Part shown: piece after piece, positions 7,295 through 15,511 of the stretch
How the letters are laid out: each line of letters begins with the position of its first letter
How positions within the stretch are numbered: position 1 is the first letter of the stretch
Made by a program: the position numbers and the translations under genes
The notes under the pieces: model-generated
Database searches by the model: none
What the model saw: only the letters and a program-made list of their open reading frames with translations
Told to the model about the DNA's origin: nothing
Origin: Bryobacterales bacterium
Lineage (GTDB): Bacteria; Acidobacteriota; Terriglobia; Bryobacterales; Bryobacteraceae
Length of the DNA: 38,927 bases
Assembly: GCA_947467185.1 (NCBI GenBank)
Contig: CANIHR010000012.1
Location: 1-38,927, forward strand
Reading direction: 5' to 3'

Positions 7295-8008
7295 CTACCG
7301 GCTGGAGGGCGGCTCCTCCAGCTTGATGACCGGGAGACGGATCAGGTTCCGCTGGATGGCGAACTTGATGACGGCCGCCCGATCATGAAGGTCAAGCTTG
7401 CGCATCATATTGGTCTTATGCGCATCCACGGTTTTAACGCTCAGAAGCAGGCGAGCCGCGATCTCTTTGGGTGCCAGGCCGTCGGCCAGAAGTTTGAGGA
7501 CCTCGCGCTCCCGGTCGCTCAGCCTTTCATAGTCCGTCGCGGAACTTTTGCTGCTTTTGCCGACCTTTGAATGCCGCGGCCCCTTGACATGCTCTTTGAC
7601 TACTTTCTTGAGCGCCCGTGGGCTCAGGTACTGACCACCGTTTCTGACGACTTCAATCGCATGAATCAGATCGGACCGCGGGGCGTCCTTGAGAATGTAG
7701 CCGACAGCCCCGGCACGGAGGCAGCGGGTGATGACTTCTTCCTCCTCGTACATCGTGAGAATGACCACTTTGGCTTTCGGGTTGGCTCGCAGAATGTGCC
7801 GAGTCGCCTCCAGGCCACCCAGATCCGGCATGGCAATATCCATCAGAATCACGTCGGGATGAAGTCGATGTGCTCTGGCGACCGCATCCCGGCCGTTGGC
7901 CGCCTCACCGACGATCTCGATAGTCGGTTCATCGCGAAGGATTGCCTTGATTCCCTCGCGGAACAGGGTGTGGTCATCGCAAAGTAAGACGGTACTCGTG
8001 TCCTTCAT
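7295..8008 (-). CDS. NarL/FixJ-type response regulator
   Basis: A 237-residue protein. Residues ~5-125 form a complete receiver: acidic pair Asp11/Asp12, phospho-acceptor Asp57 (VILMDIAMPD), Thr85 and Lys107 (GYILKDAP). Residues ~161-222 form a LuxR-type helix-turn-helix (LSDREREVLKLLADGLAPKEIAARL, then SVKTVDAHKTNMMRKL). A basic Ser/Lys-rich linker joins them, and the C-terminal tail after residue 222 is longer than usual. Its start overlaps the kinase gene by 4 bases (8005-8008), so the two form a cognate pair. It is the last gene of the EPS operon, so the pair may control its own operon; this is inferred from position. It converges on the secreted-protein gene, with 30 bases between the two stops. 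Confidence 0.93.
   Translation of the reverse strand: MKDTSTVLLCDDHTLFREGIKAILRDEPTIEIVGEAANGRDAVARAHRLHPDVILMDIAMPDLGGLEATRHILRANPKAKVVILTMYEEEEVITRCLRAGAVGYILKDAPRSDLIHAIEVVRNGGQYLSPRALKKVVKEHVKGPRHSKVGKSSKSSATDYERLSDREREVLKLLADGLAPKEIAARLLLSVKTVDAHKTNMMRKLDLHDRAAVIKFAIQRNLIRLPVIKLEEPPSSR
7301..7322 (+). terminator. Possible hairpin terminator after the secreted-protein gene
   Basis: A perfect 8-bp stem (GCTGGAGG 7301-7308, CCTCCAGC 7315-7322) with a 6-base loop lies 36 bases after the stop at 7264. It lies inside the 3' end of the convergent regulator gene and lacks a T run, so its role is uncertain. A second weak hairpin (GGCTGG/CCAGCC, 7272-7285) sits just before it. Confidence 0.3.
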
Positions 8009-9168
8009 TTTGTTTCGACCTCCTGAAGGGGCAGGACAAATTCAATGGTTGTACCGTGTCGCCCGGCCGGTCGGCGTCCCGAATGCGACAAAAAGGTAAT
8101 GGTGCCACCGAGAAGTTCAATGCGGTCCTGCATGGCGCGAAGTCCGAAGCACTTGGGTGGGGTGCTTAGCGTCTTCCCGACGTTGAAGCCCCTGCCGTCG
8201 TCCTCGATTTTCATCATCACGCTGTCGCGGTTTCTTTGCAGCGTGATGGCGACTCGCTCCGCATTGGCATGAGCTGCAATATTTGCCAGAGCACCCTGCA
8301 ATACCTTGTAAAGAGCTGTTTCGTAGCGAGCCGGCAGGGCGCCGTTCAGCCGAGCCGACCGCAGGCCTACTTTCAGGCCTGTTCTGGCTGCAAACTGCTG
8401 CACGTAAAAGCGAATTGCGGGTACGAAGCCCTGTTCGTTCCAGATCGCCGGGCCCAGATCGAAAGTAAGGTGGCGGACGGTTTCGAGAGCGTGTTTAATC
8501 AGCGACACCGATTCCTTTAGCTTGCGGCGTACCTGGCTGATTTCGCCTTTCTTCAGGTCCAGCGCAATGACCTGGGTGTACAACTTCAGAACGATGAGAT
8601 CATGGCCAATCTCATCGTGAAGATCCCGCGCCAGACGGCGTCTCTCGGCTTCATAAGCATCGGCGAGTTCGACGGAAAAATCCTGCACACGTCGTTCAGC
8701 CAGGCTGATCTTCTCCTCAAGCGCAGCCCGCTCCGCCGCTTCGTGCAGGGAATAACCGGAGAGGAGAAAGAACTGGTAGAGCGAGGCCCAGCACGCGAAC
8801 GCCAGGATCCGTTGCACCCCGTTGTCTTTGCCGGAAATAAGGTTCGGAACACAACATTCCAGATAGAGCGCGATCGCAATTGTGACACATTCGGCCGGCA
8901 CACCACCGGATGCCAGTGCCTGCCCCTGGGCTTGCGACTCCGTCCGGTAGACGTGTGCCTTCCCGGACGGAAGATCGCCGACTTCTCCCACCACGTGCAG
9001 TTGTGCGAGGACGGCCGCATAAGGCCCGCAAGAGGTACATCGCTTCAGCGCCTGGACCCAGCATTTGCGAACCGAGGATGCCTGTGCCGCAAGGTGGATG
9101 ACGGCGCGTTCCAGTGATTGCGCGTTGTCCGTGACCGCTCGCTCGGCTCCCCTGTTGTCTCCCGTCAT
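8005..9168 (-). CDS. Soluble NarL-family sensor histidine kinase with Cys-rich N-terminal domain
   Basis: I start at ATG 9168, which forms an ATGA overlap with the upstream stop, rather than at an earlier in-frame codon (9267) that would overlap the glycosyltransferase by 100 bases; this gives 387 residues. Residues ~1-145 have no clear membrane span and no known sensor family, but carry seven Cys (36, 44, 47, 94, 105, 106, 126), including C-x7-C-x2-C. A helix ~146-175 leads to the HisKA_3 dimerisation domain with phospho-acceptor His184 (RRRLARDLHDEIGHDL). The C-terminus is an HATPase_c domain with the N box (NIAAHANAERV), DDGRGFN and GLRAMQDRIELLGG. It probably phosphorylates the regulator encoded directly downstream. 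The signal is unknown; a redox, metal or cluster ligand is possible. Confidence 0.88.
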   Translation of the reverse strand: MTGDNRGAERAVTDNAQSLERAVIHLAAQASSVRKCWVQALKRCTSCGPYAAVLAQLHVVGEVGDLPSGKAHVYRTESQAQGQALASGGVPAECVTIAIALYLECCVPNLISGKDNGVQRILAFACWASLYQFFLLSGYSLHEAAERAALEEKISLAERRVQDFSVELADAYEAERRRLARDLHDEIGHDLIVLKLYTQVIALDLKKGEISQVRRKLKESVSLIKHALETVRHLTFDLGPAIWNEQGFVPAIRFYVQQFAARTGLKVGLRSARLNGALPARYETALYKVLQGALANIAAHANAERVAITLQRNRDSVMMKIEDDGRGFNVGKTLSTPPKCFGLRAMQDRIELLGGTITFLSHSGRRPAGRHGTTIEFVLPLQEVETK

Positions 9169-10361
9169 CCGGCTACCTGTGGGCCTGCCATTATCCGAAG
9201 ATGTGTTTTTCGTCGATCTGGCAGCCGCACAATCAACTCGCTCAGAACCTCCACTTTCCCGTCCCACGACTCAGCATCCATATGCCGGGATACCTCGGGA
9301 TCGGGACCTCGTCTGCCGGATGCGAGCAGCGCTTCACACTGGGTTAGAAACTCCTGGGGTGTGGTGGCCGCGTTAACCAGTTCGCCGAGCTTCAAAACCT
9401 CCGGCAGCGGTGTTGCGACGACGGGGAGTCCGGCGGCCAGATACTCCCGCACCTTGAGGGGGTTCGAGGCGAGGGTGAGTTCGTTGACCACGAACGGCAG
9501 AACCGCAATGTCGAACTTCCTGCAGTAGCCGGGCAGCGACTGGTAGGGGCGCCTGCCGGGGAAGTACACGTTCGGTAGTTTTCGAACTGCCGCGGTGTCG
9601 GTCTTGACCTCGCCGATCATGACGAATGACCAGTCTGGCCGTTCGACCGCCATGAAGCGGATTACCTCGAGATCCACCCAGTCCTCAATCAGGCCGTAGA
9701 AACCGATGACGGGCGCAGGTATATCTTCAACGTCCGCGGGCACAGGTGTGGTGGCGAGGCATGCGGAGCGGAAATGATCCACATCCACGCCATGAGTGAT
9801 CAGCACTGTGTTGGGGTTGTGCGTTTTTTTGGATTCATAGAGGCGGCTGGCTGAAACCACCACCAGGTCTGCCTTTTCCATAAGCCGGCTCTCCATGTCG
9901 AGCACGGCGGTCCGATCGGCACCGGTGAACTGCGAATACTCATCAACGCAGTAATAGATCACCACGCTTTCGCCAAGCGAGCCAACTACATCGACAGAGT
10001 TCGGAACAAACGTCAGTGTCACCATGTCCCGAAACCCGAGCTTGCGGCAAGCGCGCTGCAGGCTCCAGGCGAGCAGGCGTTTATTGATCCATCGGGCCAC
10101 CGGGTTACCGTGAAAAGGAATTACCAGGGGACAGAAACGGAAAATATTATCCGCCACCGGTCTGCAGCCCCGGCAGAACTGCCAGAGTTTCTTAACAACA
10201 CGACGAAGGTCGTGAGCGGAAACCGTGGGATTCCGATTGCCCATGGAATTAACCCACAGCACCCGATTCTGCTTCGCGAGCCGCAGGGCGATTTGATGCT
10301 TGCTCAGCGGATCTCCTCCCCAGTCGTTGGAGAAGAGGATGATATCTCTGCCTTTGATCAT
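9165..10361 (-). CDS. GT4-like glycosyltransferase (TuaH-like)
   Basis: It begins at ATG 10361 (MIKGRDIILFSNDWGGDPLS), which shares ATGA with the stop of the amidotransferase gene; the ORF extends 16 codons further, but without support. 398 residues. The N-half has the GT-B opening (FSNDW--DPLSKHQIALRLAK) and a TuaH-like segment (VVIYYCVDEYSQFTGAD ... MEKADLVVVSASRLYESK). The C-half has GFYGLIEDWVDLEVI, a GRRPYQSLPGYCRKFDIAVLPF segment and a nucleotide-sugar site (ASNPLKVREYLAAGLPVVATPLPE). The enzyme should add a sugar to the lipid-linked EPS repeat on the cytoplasmic face. Donor and linkage cannot be told from sequence. The same ATGA coupling joins it to the kinase gene. Confidence 0.85.
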   Translation of the reverse strand: MIKGRDIILFSNDWGGDPLSKHQIALRLAKQNRVLWVNSMGNRNPTVSAHDLRRVVKKLWQFCRGCRPVADNIFRFCPLVIPFHGNPVARWINKRLLAWSLQRACRKLGFRDMVTLTFVPNSVDVVGSLGESVVIYYCVDEYSQFTGADRTAVLDMESRLMEKADLVVVSASRLYESKKTHNPNTVLITHGVDVDHFRSACLATTPVPADVEDIPAPVIGFYGLIEDWVDLEVIRFMAVERPDWSFVMIGEVKTDTAAVRKLPNVYFPGRRPYQSLPGYCRKFDIAVLPFVVNELTLASNPLKVREYLAAGLPVVATPLPEVLKLGELVNAATTPQEFLTQCEALLASGRRGPDPEVSRHMDAESWDGKVEVLSELIVRLPDRRKTHLRIMAGPQVAG

Positions 10362-12259
10362 GCCGCGCGCCTCCTCTGTGCGCTGTCTTCGATAAAGTGC
10401 CCGTGCCAAAACTGGAAGACGAGCAGCGCCCAGATTTCCGCGGCGCGATCCACCCGCCCCTGTTCATGTTCTTCGACGATTCGTTCCACCTCGCCACGAT
10501 CCAGCCACGAATTGCAGGCTGAGTCGGCGGAAAGCAAATGGTCTCTGGTGAATTCCCGCATGGGTCCCCGGAGCCAGGAAGAGATGGGAACAGAGAATCC
10601 CTTCTTGGGACGCTTGAGAATAGCCTCCGGCAGAACTGGCCGCATTGCATTTCGCAACAGAGCCTTTCCAGTCCCGTCATTGAGCTTGCAGTTATCGGGC
10701 AGCGAGGCCGCGAATTCGACAAGCTTGTGGTCGAGGAAGGGAACGCGCAGTTCCAGGCTGTTGGCCATCGTCATTTTGTCCGCCTTCAGCAGAAGATCGT
10801 CGGGCAACCAGACCTTGGCATCGACGTAGAGCATCCGGTTCAAGGGAGAGGCCGAACCGGCAGCCCGGAAGTGTCCACTGAACGTATCCGTCAGTTGCCG
10901 CTCCGCCTGCCACATGCGGTCCTCGCCAACCAGTCGCTGCATAGTCTCGATACTGAAGCCACGACACACGCCACGATAGCCCTCATTGAGCGGCTTGCCT
11001 GCCATACGCAAATAGCGCCGTAGGGACTCGGTCGGAGCCAGCGAGGAGAAGCGGCCCGCAAGGCGACCCAGCACAGGAATATTTCGGGTTGCGCGGTCGA
11101 GGGCCAGCATCTTCGGGTAAATTGCATAGCCGCCGAGAATCTCGTCGGCACCCTCGCCGGACAGGACAACGGTGACATGCTCCCGGGCCAGCCTTGCGAC
11201 AAAATGTAACGGGATGCAACTCGCATCGGCCAGCGGTTCGTCCAGGTGCCACACCAGGTCGGAGATGGATTCCTGGAAGTCTTTGGGCCCGAGGCGATAC
11301 TCGTAGTGGTCCGCCTCCATCGCACGTGCTGCTATGCCTGCGTACTCCAGCTCGCAGGCTTCCTCCACCCCCTGGCCGGATGTTTCATACCCAACGCTAA
11401 AGGTCTTGATGCGCTGCCCCGGGGCCACCTTCTTCATGGTCGCGAGGATGGCGCTGGAGTCGAGGCCACCACTGAGAAACACCCCGAGTGGCACCTCTGA
11501 GATCAGCCGCAACCGTACGCTCTCCTCGAGAAGTGCTTCAAACCTCTCGGCGATTTGTTGGGGAGATTCGGAGGTCCGTTCGGAGTAATCGATGTCCCAG
11601 TACTTGCGGATGTGAACACCCGAGCCATCGGCAACGAGGGTATGGCCCGGCTGCAACCGGAAGATACCTTTGAACATCGTTCGCGGACCAGGCACGTAGC
11701 GAATGGAGAGGTACTGATCAAAGGCCTCCTGATCCACTTCATGCGGAACTCCGGGAATTTCCAGCAGTGCCTTAATCTCCGAGGCGAACGCCAGAAAGCG
11801 CGAGTTGCGGTAATAGTAGAGCGGCTTCACTCCCATCCGGTCCCGGGCGAGGAGGAGTCTTCGTAATCTGCGATCCCAGATTGCGAAGCCAAACATACCT
11901 CTCAGATGCTGGACGCACTCGTCGCCGAATTCATCGTAGGCGTGGAGAATAGTCTCCGTGTCGGATCTGGTCCGGAAGACATGTCCCGCGCTTGTCAGTT
12001 CTGCCGCAAGATCCCGGTAGTTGTAAATCTCGCCGTTGAATACGATTGCGGCGGAGTTATCCTCATTAAAAATGGGTTGGTGACCACCACTCAGATCGAT
12101 GATGCTGAGGCGACGGAAGCCCAGACCGGCCTGTCCATCGACCAGGAAGCCTTCGTCGTCGGGTCCCCGATGGACAAGGGTGCGTGCCATCCGCTCGATG
12201 AGCGTCCGGTCAACGAGGTCGGATGGATCGAAGTTTACGATGCCGCAAATGGCACACAT
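10358..12259 (-). CDS. Asparagine-synthase-like amidotransferase 1 (XrtA/PEP-CTERM-system type)
   Basis: 633 residues; the start at ATG 12259 is confirmed by GGAGG seven bases upstream. The N-terminal class II glutamine amidotransferase domain (~2-220) has nucleophile Cys2 (MCAICGIVNF), RGPDDEG, RRLSIIDLSGGHQP and FNGEIYNYRDL. The C-terminal synthetase domain (~240-620) has the PP-loop SGGLDSSAI, SGEGADEILGGY and PKKGFSVPISSWLR. Family members move the amide nitrogen of glutamine to an acid acceptor via an acyl-AMP. In EPS loci they are thought to amidate sugar acids or the growing polymer rather than make asparagine; that role is inferred. Gly3 of the usual MCGI is Ala here. It overlaps the lyase gene by 25 bases and the next glycosyltransferase by 4. 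Confidence 0.92.
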   Translation of the reverse strand: MCAICGIVNFDPSDLVDRTLIERMARTLVHRGPDDEGFLVDGQAGLGFRRLSIIDLSGGHQPIFNEDNSAAIVFNGEIYNYRDLAAELTSAGHVFRTRSDTETILHAYDEFGDECVQHLRGMFGFAIWDRRLRRLLLARDRMGVKPLYYYRNSRFLAFASEIKALLEIPGVPHEVDQEAFDQYLSIRYVPGPRTMFKGIFRLQPGHTLVADGSGVHIRKYWDIDYSERTSESPQQIAERFEALLEESVRLRLISEVPLGVFLSGGLDSSAILATMKKVAPGQRIKTFSVGYETSGQGVEEACELEYAGIAARAMEADHYEYRLGPKDFQESISDLVWHLDEPLADASCIPLHFVARLAREHVTVVLSGEGADEILGGYAIYPKMLALDRATRNIPVLGRLAGRFSSLAPTESLRRYLRMAGKPLNEGYRGVCRGFSIETMQRLVGEDRMWQAERQLTDTFSGHFRAAGSASPLNRMLYVDAKVWLPDDLLLKADKMTMANSLELRVPFLDHKLVEFAASLPDNCKLNDGTGKALLRNAMRPVLPEAILKRPKKGFSVPISSWLRGPMREFTRDHLLSADSACNSWLDRGEVERIVEEHEQGRVDRAAEIWALLVFQFWHGHFIEDSAQRRRAA

Positions 12260-14529
12260 ACCGTTTCCTCCAGAAAACTATTGGCGCGGCGCATGCTTCC
12301 GCGGATCGCGAGGGACCTCCGAACGAGATGGCCTTCGAGTCGCAGCCAGAAGAACTCGCCCTGCATCTGAAAGCCGGCTACCCGCACTTCGGATGTCCCG
12401 GTCGGGAACACTGCCAAATCGGTGAATCGCCCATGGCGATAGGCGCACGCGATTCCGTCACCGGAATCGACACTCAGGCGATCGACGACGGGGCTGGTGT
12501 CACATGGCAGCAGAAGGGTCAGTGCCGCCGGCGCTGTCTCGCCAGGGAGAGGTTTCCCCGCATACCCCTGTATCGTCGCGGACAAAGAGTGCACTGGCTG
12601 CCGATGGCCGTAACCGTGCGACCTCCACCCGGCGATGGGTGCGGTCTGACCTTTTCTCAACTGCGCGGCGATGGGGCGCGAGGAGTACATCCCGAGAAAT
12701 AAGCCCGGTGCCCTGATCTCCACATCGGTCTCTGCAGGGCAGGTCAGCACCGGCTCGACCTGTTCTCCAAAGTGATAGTTGAACTCAAAGCTGTGGGCTC
12801 CGCTGCCTGTGAAATCGTCCGCCAGAATCCAATACTCTCCGGGAATGTGGAGCACGCGGCGGCGATGGGTCACTCCCTCTGCGAGTCGCTGGTAGCCGTC
12901 GTGTTCGGCCTCCAGATATTCCGGCGGAAGAGAAGCATCCCGGTTGGTCCGGGTGCAGATTCCGGTTTTCCATCGAAAAGTTCCACCGACCTCAGCCTGA
13001 TCCTGGTCGTCAATGGTGACCGTATTGTGCGCCCGCGTAGAGCGGAAGAAGCTGCGCCATTTCGGGGACCCGTTATAGACGCTGGTTCCGGGGTCGATCA
13101 ACAGTTGTTTGTCGCCGCTTGTCAGAATCACCGAGAGAGCGTCCGCGTGCGAGTGACCACCGGTCAGCATCCCGAGACCGCCCGAATCGAAGAGGAGCTG
13201 GCTGCCGGACGTGCCCCACTCCGTGCGTTGAATGGTGCAGCCGGAATTCGGGAAAATCGCCTGCGTCGAGACCGGGAACTGCCCGCCCAGCAGTTCGTAT
13301 TGCCGGTATGCATCCTGGCCGAGGAGCCAGAGTGTTTCCTCGCAAAAGCCGCCGGCGCAGTGCTTGAAATCGGGGCGCTGGAAAAGCACGGCACCAAGAC
13401 AGAGGGCATCGTGGAAGGAATGGTACGTGGTTTGTTCGAGCGCCAGGGCCCGGCCACCATCGTCGTCTCCCATCAAAGGAACGTCTCCGCCAGGCGTCCG
13501 GAGATGCATCAGAAAGTTGACCATGTGCTGCGTCTGCATTTGCACGCTGACCGGCAACGGAAAGTGGTTTTGCTCCGCGAGCGCAAGGGCCTGGAGATAG
13601 AAATCCAGGGCGTAACAGTGATAGTACGAGGACAGTTCTGCGTGCACACCGTCGTCCAGAACCTGTTGGTTTGATTCTTTCACCAGCACCGCCGCGCCGC
13701 ACCGCATCCATTCGGCAGCCCTTGGGTGGTCCTGAAAAACAAGGCCTCCGATGAAGAGCGCGGCAGCTTCTCCCAGCAGGTGAGTGTTCGGACTGCTGAA
13801 CCGGGAGGTGTGCCGGTAGACGTGCTCCAGTTGTGCAAAAAGAGAATCGCCGATCTTCTGCGCAACCTCGTCTCCGAAAGAACGTGAAGGGAGTAACAAG
13901 AAGATTGTCCACAGCCAGGAAGTTGTACGAACGGCGATTTCCAGGCTGGACTGCCAGTTGATACCGACGCCAGGCGGGTTCTGCTCGATCCAGCTTTCCA
14001 GTTGGCTGACTGCTTCGGCGGCGTAACGCTCGTCCCCGGAAAGCAGGTAGGCCTTCGCGAGCCGCGGCAAATGTTGATGACGGTTCAGCTCGTGAATGAT
14101 CTTTGAATCGCGGGACGCGGGGTCGTGCTCGGGGCTGTAGGTTGTATAGAACTGCCGCTCCCAGAGGGATCCGGTAACCGGGTCGCGATGCCAGTCAATC
14201 GGTTGGGCCAAAGTGATGGGTTCGAAGTGGAGCAACTGAATGTCGCGCCGCAGGAGCGCATCCCCCTGGCGGACTGCGCGGTCAAGCCACTGCGGGAAGT
14301 GCTGTGCGATGAACGGGACGCCTTCCCGAGAGCCCCGGTAAAAGCGTTTTGCAGGCAAGTCCCCGAGGTACCGTTTGAAGTCCCGCCCACCCGGCGGCCG
14401 CGGCCAGGGTGCCGCCAGGCCAAAGCGTTCGAGCTGTGAATATCCGTTCTCCCGAACACGGTGAGCTACTTCGCCGGGACTCATGGTGCTGAGGCGGATA
14501 AGCTTCTCCCGGACTGCGGCCATCCGCAT
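12235..14529 (-). CDS. Heparinase II/III family polysaccharide lyase-like protein
   Basis: I choose ATG 14529 (MRMAAVREKLIRLSTMSPGEVAHR); ATG 14523 is equally possible, and the upstream TTG 14586 would overlap the previous gene. About 764 residues. The N-terminal alpha/alpha toroid (~70-420) has NWQSSLEIAVRTTSWLW and SPNTHLLGEAAALFIGG. The C-terminal heparinase II/III beta-sandwich (~430-680) has the hallmark GGHSHADALSVILTSGDKQ, then LIDPGTSVYN and RAHNTVTIDDQDQAE. Such enzymes cut uronate-containing glycans by beta-elimination; in EPS operons they are thought to trim polymer in the periplasm. No signal peptide is visible at either ATG, which leaves its location unclear. It lies between a glycosyltransferase (28-base gap) and an amidotransferase (25-base overlap). 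Confidence 0.88.
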   Translation of the reverse strand: MRMAAVREKLIRLSTMSPGEVAHRVRENGYSQLERFGLAAPWPRPPGGRDFKRYLGDLPAKRFYRGSREGVPFIAQHFPQWLDRAVRQGDALLRRDIQLLHFEPITLAQPIDWHRDPVTGSLWERQFYTTYSPEHDPASRDSKIIHELNRHQHLPRLAKAYLLSGDERYAAEAVSQLESWIEQNPPGVGINWQSSLEIAVRTTSWLWTIFLLLPSRSFGDEVAQKIGDSLFAQLEHVYRHTSRFSSPNTHLLGEAAALFIGGLVFQDHPRAAEWMRCGAAVLVKESNQQVLDDGVHAELSSYYHCYALDFYLQALALAEQNHFPLPVSVQMQTQHMVNFLMHLRTPGGDVPLMGDDDGGRALALEQTTYHSFHDALCLGAVLFQRPDFKHCAGGFCEETLWLLGQDAYRQYELLGGQFPVSTQAIFPNSGCTIQRTEWGTSGSQLLFDSGGLGMLTGGHSHADALSVILTSGDKQLLIDPGTSVYNGSPKWRSFFRSTRAHNTVTIDDQDQAEVGGTFRWKTGICTRTNRDASLPPEYLEAEHDGYQRLAEGVTHRRRVLHIPGEYWILADDFTGSGAHSFEFNYHFGEQVEPVLTCPAETDVEIRAPGLFLGMYSSRPIAAQLRKGQTAPIAGWRSHGYGHRQPVHSLSATIQGYAGKPLPGETAPAALTLLLPCDTSPVVDRLSVDSGDGIACAYRHGRFTDLAVFPTGTSEVRVAGFQMQGEFFWLRLEGHLVRRSLAIRGSMRRANSFLEETVCVPFAAS

Positions 14530-14557
14530 TCGTGAGACGCGAGGGTCAGATGCCACA

Positions 14558-15511
14558 CTAAGCCGGGACACAGGTCTCCCATGCAACTGCGATTCGGGTG
14601 ATCAAATCTTCGAGGTCGCCGGGATCAAAAAGGATGGTGCCTGGCGGTCTTGAGCCCACACGACTGGCGACTACTGGCACACCCAGTGCGAGAGCTTCCC
14701 GGACGGAAATCGAATCACCATCCTCGAAGGTCGGACGAACGAAAACATCGCTACGGGCAATAAGGGCCAGGCATGTTCCGTGGCTCACGTCACCGAGCAG
14801 CAGGACATCGTTTTCGAGCCCGGCTTCGCGAACCAGGTGGGCAGCCTGATTGAACTGCTCGCCGCTTCCCATCACCAGGCAGCCGAGCGCCGGATGTTCG
14901 CTGCGGAGTCGGCGCACGGCATTGAGCAGGAGTTCGAAACCATATTCCGGCCGAAAGAACAACGCGGAGGAGAGCAGGGGCCGATGCTGCGAGATCCATT
15001 CACATAGCTGCTGATCGATGGATGAATCCGCACTGCCTTCATTGACAAACGCAGGTGCCACCCGGGTATGTTCCGCCGGCATACCGAGCTGAAGCGCGGC
15101 GTCCCTGAGTTCCGGACCAACGCAGATGACCGTTGAATACAGGCGACACGTGAAGCCAGCCAGCTTCATTCGCCAGACCGGGCAGCTGCGCAGATAGCCA
15201 GGCATCATGCCGGAGTGGAGGGTCAACGTACTTCCCCTCTTCCAGGTTCCCGCCATGCCTCCGAGCAGAGCCAGCAGCCAACTGTTGGGGTTGTGCCCAT
15301 TCGTGTGGAGATGCAAGGTCCAGCCTCGCGCCGCAAACGAAGCCAGTTGGATCGCAAACCATACGCGGCTGTGAATCCGGGAGGTATCGAGAATCCTGCA
15401 GGTGATGCCCGCTTTGACGGAGCGCCGGTGAAGGCCGGACATGTGAACGGATATTCCACCGTGGGGAGGTGGATACGGGCCGATGAGCAGATTTTTGATG
15501 CGTCGCGTCAT
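14558..15511 (-). CDS. GT4-type glycosyltransferase (short)
   Basis: 317 residues, starting in an ATGA overlap with the upstream glycosyltransferase. The opening LLIGPYPPPHGGISVHMSGL is the classic GT4 acceptor-side loop. Near the C-end are CLVMGSGEQ, NDVLLLGDV, and the sugar-nucleotide motif EDGDSISVREALALGVPVVASRVGSRP, which keeps the E-x7-E spacing. The protein is 40-80 residues shorter than typical GT4 enzymes; most of the loss is in the final helix after FDPGDLEDLI. All core motifs are present, so it is probably active. It should add one sugar of the repeat unit; donor unknown. Confidence 0.85.
   Translation of the reverse strand: MTRRIKNLLIGPYPPPHGGISVHMSGLHRRSVKAGITCRILDTSRIHSRVWFAIQLASFAARGWTLHLHTNGHNPNSWLLALLGGMAGTWKRGSTLTLHSGMMPGYLRSCPVWRMKLAGFTCRLYSTVICVGPELRDAALQLGMPAEHTRVAPAFVNEGSADSSIDQQLCEWISQHRPLLSSALFFRPEYGFELLLNAVRRLRSEHPALGCLVMGSGEQFNQAAHLVREAGLENDVLLLGDVSHGTCLALIARSDVFVRPTFEDGDSISVREALALGVPVVASRVGSRPPGTILFDPGDLEDLITRIAVAWETCVPA

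Noticed and set aside
9169-9267. Longer start for the histidine kinase
   Set aside because: It would overlap the glycosyltransferase by about 100 bases, while ATG 9168 gives the 4-base overlap seen at eight other junctions.
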